Shown piece after piece: positions 29,201-36,978 of a stretch of DNA of 64,000 bases. How positions within the stretch are numbered: position 1 is the first letter of the stretch; each line of letters begins with the position of its first letter. The translations under genes and the position numbers were made by a program. The stretch is taken from contig JAEUUI010000015.1 in the NCBI GenBank assembly GCA_016786585.1, forward strand, positions 124,001 to 188,000, written 5' to 3'. Under the pieces are notes generated by a model. The model was given only the letters and a program-made list of their open reading frames with translations, did not search any database and was not told the origin of the DNA. The DNA comes from Cyclobacteriaceae bacterium (GTDB taxonomy: Bacteria; Bacteroidota; Bacteroidia; Cytophagales; Cyclobacteriaceae).

Positions 29201-30851
29201 TGCCGGTTGTTGCGATAGTCATACAAACGTATGGACAGGCGTACTCAGCGCCAACTCGCAGGTGGAATGGCAGGTGAAACAAGGTGGCGGTGGATCGTAC
29301 TTACAGGCAACATTCACGAAGCTTGCCACCACACAAAATGTTTGGCTTGGTGGTGTAAGTACGGATTGGTTTAACACGGCCAACTGGTGCAGTGGTGTTC
29401 CAACAAACACTACTGATGTACTGATCTCCGGGGCGGGCCCGCAGTTTATGCCGGTAATCGGAACTTCTGGTTTTGGATCGGGTGCCGTGGCACGCAACAT
29501 TACCATCAACGGAGCAACAGCAGCCTCTACCTATTCTGCGGCGATAGCGGCCGCTTCGCTTACAACCGCCAATGGATTTAACCTCGATGTTTACGGAAAC
29601 TGGACCAACAATGGAACGTTTACCGCTAACACCGGCTCGATAACATTCCGCGGAACATCCGCCACGCTCCAAAGCACTGCCTCCGAGACGTTCTCGAATT
29701 TTATCATGAACAAAACTTCCGGCAATACACTTACGATCACGAGTGGAACGCAACTCATCTCCGGCACGATGACGTTCACGTCTGGTGTTTTGATTCAGAA
29801 CGGAATTCTTGAAATACTAAACGGAGGTTCCGTCACAGGAGCTAACAACACAAGCTTTGTAGATGGCCCTATTATTAAGACCGGTAACAGCGCATTTATT
29901 TTCCCGACCGGAAAAGGAAGTCTTTACCGGCCGATCAGCATCAGCGCTCCAACAAACACAACCGACAGTTATCGTGCGCAGTATTTTAATACTAGTCCTA
30001 ATCCAACGTATAACAATACACTGAAAGATCCCTCGCTTGAAATTGTGAGCGGTGGTGAATACTGGTTACTCAACCGGATCGCGGGAACAACCAACCTTCG
30101 CGTAACGCTTAGCTGGAACAGTAACAGCGGAACAATTGGCAACATCAATAATCTTCGCGTTGCCGGATGGAACGGAAGCACGTGGAAAGATTTGGGAAAT
30201 GGTGGAACAACAGGCTCAACTGCATCGGGCACTATTATTAGTCAGACTTCTCCCCTTGTGTCGATATTTAATGTGTTTACACTGGCCTCTTCTAACCTTA
30301 CGAATCCGCTACCGGTAACGCTTACAGGTTTTACCTGCGGATTTAACAGCAACAACATTCCCGAGCTGCATTGGGAAACTGAAAGTGAAACCAACAACGA
30401 CTACTTTATCGTGGAGCGCTCACTAAACGGATTGTCGTTTGAGTCGCTTGGCAAGCCGATCAATGGAGCCGGTACTTCGAAGGAGAAGCATCGCTACTCG
30501 TTTACCGATGCAACAGCTCCCGCCGGAATAATTTACTACCGCCTGAAGCAGGTTGACTTTGACGGAACGACATCGTACACCGAAATCTGTCCGCTAACGA
30601 ATTCACACAAGCAGGAAATCCGGGCTTATCCCAACCCGGTTACCGGTGCACAGTTCGAGATCAACCTGAACGGGCGAAACTTCAATTCAATCAGCATTTC
30701 CGATATCGCGCAGAAGCAAATTCCCGTGATGTACACCATTGTATCTGATAAAATTGTAGTGAATGCGTCTGAAATGGATGCCGGAATTTATGTCATCGAA
30801 TTGGTTCTCGATCAGAAACCGGTGATATTGAAGATAGCCGTACAGAAGTAG
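26250..30851 (+). CDS. Giant T9SS-exported repeat protein, probable cell-surface adhesin
   Basis: This secreted protein has 1533 residues. A signal peptide (MRIVFSLLAGSILLLCQTES) is followed by Ig/PKD-like beta domains rich in Thr, Ser, Ala and Asn. Three copies of a roughly 140-residue module lie at about 238-377, 555-695 and 877-1022. Each opens with a WNV motif, has a YYTE or FYTE-like block, a conserved CGYY/CGFY followed by DxPxHDD, and a late FTGFLGP-like block. After a further beta region comes a T9SS sorting domain beginning RAYPNPVTGAQFEIN. The Cys pairs could form disulfides outside the cell. No catalytic motif is seen. It may be an adhesin, matrix protein or glycan binder. Confidence 0.85.
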   Translation: MRIVFSLLAGSILLLCQTESFSQSITTNNPTGSPYCAGATITVPFTSNSVTFGPGNQFTVQLATDATFTSFVSLTPVTTSTATSGNISATIPFNTASGATYRVRIVSSNPVITGSINGSNITINAPSISVPSFAGTSFCLNNTFNITFTKTCNFSNTGFNNVFTAELSDATGSFSGTTYTLGTLTSVNAGTISATIPPSVPGGTNYRIRIRSSNPATSSPDNGTNLTVVAPPGDPTIFGNGTWNVYAYIGSAFTNYAGYYTEDNINFSSQNRWGAGTSPSNANATSGLAYQGCSITNASTYSFIYKRTNFTCGYYRIDLPQHDDVVTLIVNGSTAYTAGCCSSNPANAFTGFLGPASTVEIRVQNTGGGNGFLAANFVAAASPISVSPATTTICSGASTTLTASSALALTYAWAPTASLNTPSGATVIASPTAVGATTYTVTGTDPATGCTASNTAVVNVTAAGSTPVITTTATATTICSGVTTTTITASGANSYTWSPATGLSATTGSTVIANPASTTTYTVTGNNGCNSASTTRAITVQNIPGSPPAPDPAAFGNGVWNVNVYNGNGYTNYYGFYTEANLSFNTTTRWPAAGAPSQATAVTGPPASAGYSGCTVGIPYSMTFKRTNIPCGYYQIDIPSHDDIVTIFINGVQVFTQGYTGAAQSNAWTGFIGPSSNVEIQLINTGGPGNLNITFSPSASTPVNVNSAITVCPSPSNQITLSASSAIIGATYAWTSGTPANNGTISSPANATTFAFPNATGNYIATLTDAAGTGCTATASVPVTVNAVAATVVSPTAVATSCPGTPFTLTASGANSYIWTASPSGATAGLSSTTGFQVTASPTVTTTYTVSGSTNCPPPVDATVTITVNPIPAFTTYPSTTWNVYGFNSQTIGTNYAGYYTDNGTTSGTNKYSFNTTTRWTSGTSPATANATNGTAWQGCSMNATNISLSFKRTGFDCGFYQLDVPAHDDDFLLFINGVQVAQHAGCCDSHTNVWTGVLSANSQVEWQVKQGGGGSYLQATFTKLATTQNVWLGGVSTDWFNTANWCSGVPTNTTDVLISGAGPQFMPVIGTSGFGSGAVARNITINGATAASTYSAAIAAASLTTANGFNLDVYGNWTNNGTFTANTGSITFRGTSATLQSTASETFSNFIMNKTSGNTLTITSGTQLISGTMTFTSGVLIQNGILEILNGGSVTGANNTSFVDGPIIKTGNSAFIFPTGKGSLYRPISISAPTNTTDSYRAQYFNTSPNPTYNNTLKDPSLEIVSGGEYWLLNRIAGTTNLRVTLSWNSNSGTIGNINNLRVAGWNGSTWKDLGNGGTTGSTASGTIISQTSPLVSIFNVFTLASSNLTNPLPVTLTGFTCGFNSNNIPELHWETESETNNDYFIVERSLNGLSFESLGKPINGAGTSKEKHRYSFTDATAPAGIIYYRLKQVDFDGTTSYTEICPLTNSHKQEIRAYPNPVTGAQFEINLNGRNFNSISISDIAQKQIPVMYTIVSDKIVVNASEMDAGIYVIELVLDQKPVILKIAVQK

Positions 30852-30852
30852 C

Positions 30853-30874
30853 AAGACTCACAAAAAAAAGTCTT
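30853..30874 (+). terminator. Weak stem-loop after the giant surface protein
   Basis: AAGACT (30853-30858) pairs with AGTCTT (30869-30874) around an A-rich loop, followed by CTTT. A second small hairpin CCTGC/GCAGG lies at 30884-30898. Both are short, so termination strength is uncertain. Confidence 0.35.
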
Positions 30875-30935
30875 CTTTAAACACCTGCAACCCGCAGGCG
30901 TTATAGTAAGTTGTAAACCGATTTACGTTACGCGT

Positions 30936-32105
30936 ATGATGTTTGACTTTTCCCAGAAGAGCGCACTGCTGCTTATTTTCTTTTTACATGGCGTGATGTT
31001 TACAGGGCTGCTGGTTGTACAGGGTATTAAACATGAACGCCAGTCGAGTCTTTGGCTTGCGGGATTCACCCTGCTCTGCAGTTTGTACATCGCACCGTTC
31101 ATGCTGGGGTATGCGGGCTGGTATACCATGAAGGGCTACCGGCAATTTCTTTTCTATACTCCGTTACAACAACTCTTTCTCCTGGGGCCGGTTATGTATT
31201 TGTATGTGCGCAGCCTTCTCAATAGCCAATTTAGGCTGCGAAGAATTCAGTATCTGCACTTCATACCGGCTGTGGCCTATCTTATTTACACCGTCATAAT
31301 TTTTGTTTATGATAATCTGATAGTGGGCAGCCCTTATTTTTATGCTGACGGCCGCGATAAAGATTTCGCCACCTGGTATCAGCTGGCTGGCTTCATTTCG
31401 ATGTTCTTTTATTTTGCGCTTTCACTGAATTACTATCGTTCATTCAAAAAGCTGGCGTTTCAGTCGGTAAGCTATGCCGATTCAATTCTTCATCGATGGA
31501 TGGAACGCTACCTGATGGCTTTCCTGATTATGCTCACGCTGCGGATATTATTTTTTGTACTAAATCCTGAGTGGGGTCAGTTTGGGAATAAATTCTGGTA
31601 TTACCTGTGCTTCTCACTGTTGCTTTATTACATCTCACTGGCAGGATACATCCGCGCAGTACAGTTTATTTCAACCACTTCCCTGCTGCCGGCACCCGAT
31701 TTTGATTTTGGTAACGAAAACTTACCGGCTGCCGTGACTGCTGAGCCTGCCGATTCGCTGCAGGATATTGAGCACTGGAAGGAAAAGCTGGAGACGACAA
31801 TGACTACGGGAAAACTATACGCCAATCCAACATTAGCCTTACCCGATATTTCGGCAGCGCTGGGTGTCACGCCACGATTGGTCTCACAGCTTGTTAACCA
31901 GGGGTATGGCATGAACTTCAATGACTACGTAAACCGCCACCGTACCCGTGCGGTGATTGAAAAGCTTAAGGCCGGAGAGCACAAGACCATCACCTTACTC
32001 GCGGTTGCGTTCGAGTGCGGATTTAATTCAAAATCAACATTCAACCGGGCCTTTAAAAAAGAGTTAGGTCTTACGCCCAGGGAATTCGTACAGAAATTGA
32101 GTTAA
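30936..32105 (+). CDS. Membrane-bound AraC-family transcriptional regulator
   Basis: This 389-residue protein joins about seven N-terminal membrane helices (residues 8-245) to a C-terminal AraC-type DNA-binding domain (about 290-385). The second helix-turn-helix and family signature FECGFNSKSTFNRAFKKELGLTPREF are well preserved. Such membrane AraC regulators are common in Bacteroidota and are thought to sense an envelope or small-molecule signal. A serine hydrolase gene follows 73 bases downstream on the same strand and may be its target. The ligand is unknown. Confidence 0.88.
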   Translation: MMFDFSQKSALLLIFFLHGVMFTGLLVVQGIKHERQSSLWLAGFTLLCSLYIAPFMLGYAGWYTMKGYRQFLFYTPLQQLFLLGPVMYLYVRSLLNSQFRLRRIQYLHFIPAVAYLIYTVIIFVYDNLIVGSPYFYADGRDKDFATWYQLAGFISMFFYFALSLNYYRSFKKLAFQSVSYADSILHRWMERYLMAFLIMLTLRILFFVLNPEWGQFGNKFWYYLCFSLLLYYISLAGYIRAVQFISTTSLLPAPDFDFGNENLPAAVTAEPADSLQDIEHWKEKLETTMTTGKLYANPTLALPDISAALGVTPRLVSQLVNQGYGMNFNDYVNRHRTRAVIEKLKAGEHKTITLLAVAFECGFNSKSTFNRAFKKELGLTPREFVQKLS

Positions 32106-32178
32106 AAAAGGTGTCAAAGCGTGATTTGAACCGCTTTTCTAACTGCCCGCGTATAGGTTAGCGCCCAAATTAAGATTC

Positions 32179-33825
32179 ATGAAGTATCCATTTTCACTGG
32201 TTATCTTTTTGTTTGCGCACAGTGTAAGTGCCCAGGTTCAACCCGCATTACCGGCACAACAGATCACAAAACTTGATGCTATTTCCACGCAGGATGTTCC
32301 GCCCCGCGCCCCCGGTATAGCTACAGGCGTTGTCATCAACGGAAAGGTAGTCTATACGAAATATGCGGGCTATGCGAATCTGGGTGACAGTATGTTGATC
32401 GATCAGCGGTCGAGATTTAACATCGCATCCAATGGCAAACAATTCACGGCATTAGCGGTACTCATATTGGCGGATCAGAAGAAGATCAAACTTACTGACG
32501 ACATCCGGACTTTCTTTCCAGCGTTGCTTCCGGAGATACCGGAGAAGATCTCTATCAATCACCTCCTGACCCACACGAGCGGTATCCGCGATGTGTATGA
32601 TTTATGGGCGCTGCAAGGCATCACGTGGTGGAAACAAACCTTTAGTAATGAAGATGCCTTTGCGCTGTTGCTACGGCAGCGCGAATTAAACTTTAGTCCC
32701 GGAACACGATATCTATACAGCAATTCAAACTACATTTTGCTTGCCTTGCTGGTTGAAAAAGTGACTGGCAAATCGTTCGCGGAGTATACAAACCGGATGT
32801 TCCGCGGATTAAACATGCCGAATACTTCGTTCGAACCCGATCACGGCAATATACGCGGACCGGTTGCCCTACCCTACTTTAACTTCGATACCTGGAGTAC
32901 CTATAACTGGATAACGAACATTCATGGTGATGGTAATTTATTTTCCACGCTTAACGACCAGCTTGTATGGGAACAAACCTTGCAAGCAGGCAGCAGCAAA
33001 ACTGTTTCAGCGCGTGTGCTAAAACAAAGTCAGCAGTTATCTGGCATAACCGATCAGTATGGTTACGGCCTGGAGTCCGGCATGCATCATAACATACCTT
33101 ATCGTTTTCATGAAGGCGCTACCGGGGCATGGAAAGCTACGGTGGTCAGATTTCCTGAAAAGAGGTTGTCTGTCGTAACGCTCACGAACAGCGGGAAGAC
33201 AATCCCCGCCATGCAAACGCGGCAGGCGGCTGACGTGATTTTAGGATTTGAATCTCAACCGGAGAGCTTTGCAACCAAACCCGCGGCCATTGGTGCCTTT
33301 GTATCCCTTGATGAGGCTGTGGGTGTTTATCAAAATGAAAACGATTTCACATTTACGTTCGAGAAGCGCGACACCAGTCTGTTTTTGATCCGGTCAGGAC
33401 GTAACGATATCCGCGTGGAGCGCGAATCAGCGAACGTTTTTCATCAATGGAATGATCCGGATTTTAAGCAGGAATTCACGTACAACAGCAAGCATGAACT
33501 TCAGGTGACAGCCTACTACACCACGCATGCCCCGTACACGTTAACAAAGGCTACTGCGAACTGGACAGGTTTTGATTTCCATTCGCTTGACGGAACATTT
33601 GAGAACGAGGAAACCGGAACTTCGTTCACGATAAAATATGTTTCCGGCTTCCGGTATGAAATCGTTACCCGTGACGAAACAGAAACAGGAACTTTAATAA
33701 CACCTCGTAAATTGCTTACCGGCAACTATGCGTTAACGGTGACTACGGATGCTTCCGGAAAAGTAACGCACATATTGCTATCCGGTGACCGGATTCGCGC
33801 GGTGCGATTTGCACGCAGACTTTAA
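32179..33825 (+). CDS. Serine hydrolase, class C beta-lactamase/penicillin-binding-protein fold
   Basis: This secreted 548-residue serine hydrolase has a signal peptide up to SAQ near residue 19. The active-site triad of the family is visible: SxxK as Ser84-Asn-Gly-Lys87, YSN as Tyr180-Ser181-Asn182, and a third motif HEGATGAW in place of KTG. The C-terminal 180 residues form an extra beta domain as in many Bacteroidota homologues. It is likely a periplasmic esterase, D-aminopeptidase or peptidase rather than a true beta-lactamase. It is convergent with the Crp/Fnr gene, with a 20-base gap. Confidence 0.87.
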   Translation: MKYPFSLVIFLFAHSVSAQVQPALPAQQITKLDAISTQDVPPRAPGIATGVVINGKVVYTKYAGYANLGDSMLIDQRSRFNIASNGKQFTALAVLILADQKKIKLTDDIRTFFPALLPEIPEKISINHLLTHTSGIRDVYDLWALQGITWWKQTFSNEDAFALLLRQRELNFSPGTRYLYSNSNYILLALLVEKVTGKSFAEYTNRMFRGLNMPNTSFEPDHGNIRGPVALPYFNFDTWSTYNWITNIHGDGNLFSTLNDQLVWEQTLQAGSSKTVSARVLKQSQQLSGITDQYGYGLESGMHHNIPYRFHEGATGAWKATVVRFPEKRLSVVTLTNSGKTIPAMQTRQAADVILGFESQPESFATKPAAIGAFVSLDEAVGVYQNENDFTFTFEKRDTSLFLIRSGRNDIRVERESANVFHQWNDPDFKQEFTYNSKHELQVTAYYTTHAPYTLTKATANWTGFDFHSLDGTFENEETGTSFTIKYVSGFRYEIVTRDETETGTLITPRKLLTGNYALTVTTDASGKVTHILLSGDRIRAVRFARRL

Positions 33826-33845
33826 CTGGCTATCGATCGTTGCTT

Positions 33846-34430
33846 TCAGGCCTTGATTGACATTCGTTTCCGGATCCGGCTCAGCGCTTCGGGTGTGATG
33901 CCGACATAGGATGCGATATATTTCAATGGCACTGAAGCAATCACTTTCGGACGGTCTTTCATCAGTTTCAGATAGCGTTCTTCAGGTGTGAGGAACAACA
34001 GCGATCGGTTTCGTTCGACAATAAAAATCAGAATATACTCCGCGATCATCCGGCCAAACTTTTGCCATACCGGGTAGCGTTCATATGCTGTCTGCAGCGA
34101 ATCATAATCCAGCAAGAGTACTTCGGCATCTTCCATCGCCACAATGTTATCCACCGAAGGTTGCCTGGAAACAAAGCTTGCATAGTCGGTCACATAGTTG
34201 CCGTCAAACGCAAAATTGGCCGTAAACTCCTGTTCGCCAATAAGATGGTAAACACGAAAGTAGCCTTTGTTAATAAACGTAACGTGATTGCACACGTCAC
34301 CGGCTTTCAACAGGAACTCGCCCTTTTTAATTGTTTTCCGCACTAACAAAACCTCATGCGCTTTCCATTCTTCTTCGGTGAACGTGAGGAAGCGGGAAAT
34401 AAAATTCCGGATAGCTGAAAAATCACCCAT
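33846..34430 (-). CDS. Crp/Fnr-family transcriptional regulator
   Basis: This 194-residue protein has an N-terminal cNMP-binding-like barrel (GEFLLKAGD, NKGYFRVYHL) and a C-terminal helix-turn-helix. The recognition helix ITPEALSR has Glu181, Ser184 and Arg185, the same E-x-x-S-R pattern that contacts TTGAT half-sites in E. coli FNR. It lacks the FNR cysteine cluster (only one N-terminal Cys is visible), so oxygen sensing by an iron-sulfur cluster is unlikely. It lies 19 bases after a TonB receptor gene on the same strand, whose upstream region holds matching TTGAT-N4-ATCAA sites. Autoregulation is therefore plausible. Confidence 0.9.
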   Translation of the reverse strand: MGDFSAIRNFISRFLTFTEEEWKAHEVLLVRKTIKKGEFLLKAGDVCNHVTFINKGYFRVYHLIGEQEFTANFAFDGNYVTDYASFVSRQPSVDNIVAMEDAEVLLLDYDSLQTAYERYPVWQKFGRMIAEYILIFIVERNRSLLFLTPEERYLKLMKDRPKVIASVPLKYIASYVGITPEALSRIRKRMSIKA

Positions 34431-34449
34431 CCGGAAATATACAAAATCA

Positions 34450-36846
34450 TCAGAACGTGTAGCGGACGAATGGAACCGGGAAAAAGCCCTGCTGATACTG
34501 TGTTACCACGGCATTGGTTCGGGCGTTGTAGTTCTGTGAAAAGATGTTTTTGTTGCCCGTAACATTCTGCAAGTCGATGGCAACCTCAAGTGTGCTTCGC
34601 TTGTATTCTTTTCGGTACGAAAGCTTGATGTCGGTACGGAAATACGGATCCTGTTTTTCACTGAACGCATCGTTCTCTCGATAAACTGTGCGGCCTTTTT
34701 GTTGCGATGCTTCGAAATCAACCGGAGTCAGGTATTTCCCGCCAATGGTGGTGACTTTCAGGTTAACGGAAAGAAAACTTTTCTTCTCTTTCCCTACCCG
34801 CCACTCTTTTCCGCCCAGCACATTCGCTACGTAGCGCGTGTTAAATGCTGTGTTACGTTCCACCCCGTCACTGCCTTTATACTTCGAGTCGAACACGGAA
34901 GTAGTAATCAGGAAATAAAAACCTTTGCTGAAGAATCGCTCGAGCGTTAGCTCAATACCATAATTTCTTCCAGTGCCTTTGTTTGCCAGGCTGTCTTCGT
35001 TTGACGGTGCAAAGCTTGAGCCCGTGTTGAGTGCAGAGAACGAACTTGAATTCTGGGTAACCGGAACGTTTGAGAGTTTTTGATAGTAGGTTTCGGCCTT
35101 CAGGCGTAATTGATCAGAAATATTCCAGTCGTATGTTAAAACAAAATGATGACTGGTGGTGAAATCAAGTTTCGTGTTTGTAGTAGCATATTGATTCGTA
35201 CCAATTTTCGTTTGCACATAACTCGTGTACGGACTTTGGATCTGGTTGTGTAATCCGTAACCAAGACTTACCGATTGATGCGCATTTAGAAAGTACTGAA
35301 CACCTGCCCGCGGTTCAAGCGCGGTTTTTTCATTAAGCGAATAGTATTGTGCATGCACGCCAGCCTGGGCCAGAAATTTTTCGGAAAAGCGGTGACGATA
35401 CGTTACAAACCCCTGAAGCAACGTGGCATTGTCATCGACATTTACACGAACCGAATCTGAGCCCAGGTTAGCATACACGTTGCGGTTAAATAAATCGAAG
35501 TTCAGGGCGTCAACATAAAAACCGTAACTCAGGCTGTTCTTCGAATCGAACTTGGTTCGCAGCAGTGTTACCAACGACATTTTTCGCGTTTGAAAATCTG
35601 CTTCGCCCTGAAGGTATCGTGCCGTTACATCGTTGTTGCTGTTGCGGACGAGCGAATCGGCTGAATACGTTTCCGCAGAACCGCTCATGCCCATGGTTAT
35701 TTTTGCAAAGGTGTTACCGAAACGCTTCTCGTAGCTGGCCCCCGCGATTCCGGTTTTGTAGCGGGGATATGCATCCTGATTCTCATCTCCGTACAAATCA
35801 GTATCTTTTTTCAGATCGGCTTTGCTGCCGAGCAAGTCAATGCTGCTGATACCGCCCAGTCCAAAGAATGAAAATTTACCTCCGTTGGCTGTCGGGAATA
35901 CCAATTTGAAATTGAGATCCTGATAAAGCGGAACATTCGCACCGGTTCCGAATTCAATTCCGAGTGCATCAAAAATACCGAGCGTTGAATACCGGTAGTT
36001 AACAATGAACGAACTTCCGGTCTTCTTTGAAATAGGTCCCTCTGCTCCCAACTCAAATCCGTTAAAACCAACTTGCGTCAAAAATTCGGTTTGCTCGTTA
36101 TTACCATCCCGTAACCGGATATCGAACACACCCGCTGTTGCATTACCATATTGTGCGGGAAATGCACTGGTCATAAAGTCGGATTTATCGAGGTTGTTGT
36201 TGTTAAGCATACTTACCGGTCCGCCCGTGCTGTTGAGTGCTCCGAAATGATTGGGGTTGGGGATGTTCAGGCCTTCAAGCTGCCACAACATACCCGTAGG
36301 CGAATTGCCGCGGACAACAATGTCGTTGCGCGAGTCGTTTCCACCGATCACACCGGCAAAGTTTGCGGCCATACGTGACGGGTCGCCCAACGCACCCGCG
36401 TATCGCTTGGTGTCGTCAAGATTAAAAGACCGGGAACTGACAATTGCGAGATCGTTATTGGTGGAAGCTTTATCATCCGTATTGTTTGAAGTGACCACCA
36501 CTTCATCAAGCGAGGTAACACTTTCTGTCAGTGTTATATTCAACACCACCTCTTTACCCGCGGTAACAACAATGTTAGCGAGCATTTGCGGCTCATAGCC
36601 GATGTACGTAACCTGAACGGTTTGCCGGCCTACGGGAACATTGTCGAGCCGGTAGTTGCCGTCAGCATCGGTAACGGTACCCAGGTTCGTGTCGCGGACA
36701 ACAACCGTTACGCCTGGTAACGGGGTTTTGCTTACTTCATCCGCAATGGTTCCGCGGATAGTTTGTGTCGACTGGCTAAATACATTTGATACGGTCGCGA
36801 ATGCCAGCAGAGTCGCGAGGTAGCCGGAGATTTTAATTGACTTCAT
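34450..36846 (-). CDS. TonB-dependent receptor with carboxypeptidase-like regulatory domain
   Basis: This 798-residue outer-membrane receptor has a signal peptide, a CarboxypepD_reg-like domain (QTIRGTIADEVSKTPLPGVT), a TonB box-like SLDEVVVT, and a plug with NDIVVRGNSPTGMLWQLEG. A beta-barrel follows and ends in VRYTF with a terminal aromatic residue. There is no SusD partner, so it is not a typical glycan importer; siderophores, metals or other small ligands are possible. It shares a transcript direction with the Crp/Fnr gene downstream and faces a second TonB receptor across a 132-base region with FNR-like sites. Confidence 0.9.
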   Translation of the reverse strand: MKSIKISGYLATLLAFATVSNVFSQSTQTIRGTIADEVSKTPLPGVTVVVRDTNLGTVTDADGNYRLDNVPVGRQTVQVTYIGYEPQMLANIVVTAGKEVVLNITLTESVTSLDEVVVTSNNTDDKASTNNDLAIVSSRSFNLDDTKRYAGALGDPSRMAANFAGVIGGNDSRNDIVVRGNSPTGMLWQLEGLNIPNPNHFGALNSTGGPVSMLNNNNLDKSDFMTSAFPAQYGNATAGVFDIRLRDGNNEQTEFLTQVGFNGFELGAEGPISKKTGSSFIVNYRYSTLGIFDALGIEFGTGANVPLYQDLNFKLVFPTANGGKFSFFGLGGISSIDLLGSKADLKKDTDLYGDENQDAYPRYKTGIAGASYEKRFGNTFAKITMGMSGSAETYSADSLVRNSNNDVTARYLQGEADFQTRKMSLVTLLRTKFDSKNSLSYGFYVDALNFDLFNRNVYANLGSDSVRVNVDDNATLLQGFVTYRHRFSEKFLAQAGVHAQYYSLNEKTALEPRAGVQYFLNAHQSVSLGYGLHNQIQSPYTSYVQTKIGTNQYATTNTKLDFTTSHHFVLTYDWNISDQLRLKAETYYQKLSNVPVTQNSSSFSALNTGSSFAPSNEDSLANKGTGRNYGIELTLERFFSKGFYFLITTSVFDSKYKGSDGVERNTAFNTRYVANVLGGKEWRVGKEKKSFLSVNLKVTTIGGKYLTPVDFEASQQKGRTVYRENDAFSEKQDPYFRTDIKLSYRKEYKRSTLEVAIDLQNVTGNKNIFSQNYNARTNAVVTQYQQGFFPVPFVRYTF

Positions 36847-36894
36847 GGGTTTGTTTTATGATTCAAAGGTCTCCCCGCCACGGTGATTATAAAA

Positions 36895-36939
36895 TTGATC
36901 CGGGTTAAGAAGCAGCGAAAACACATTGATCCGGATCAA
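36895..36939. promoter_or_regulatory. Two FNR/CRP-type palindromes between divergent receptor genes
   Basis: TTGATCCGGATCAA (36926-36939) is a perfect TTGAT-N4-ATCAA palindrome. TTGATCCGGGTTAA (36895-36908) is a diverged second copy. Their centres are 31 bases apart, about three helical turns. They sit 49 and 80 bases from the start of the minus-strand receptor and 39 and 70 bases from the start of the plus-strand receptor. The neighbouring regulator has the matching recognition residues. Confidence 0.6.
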
Positions 36940-36978
36940 GAAATACAGTGGGTCTTCATTTACTTCTAACGTTTCGGG

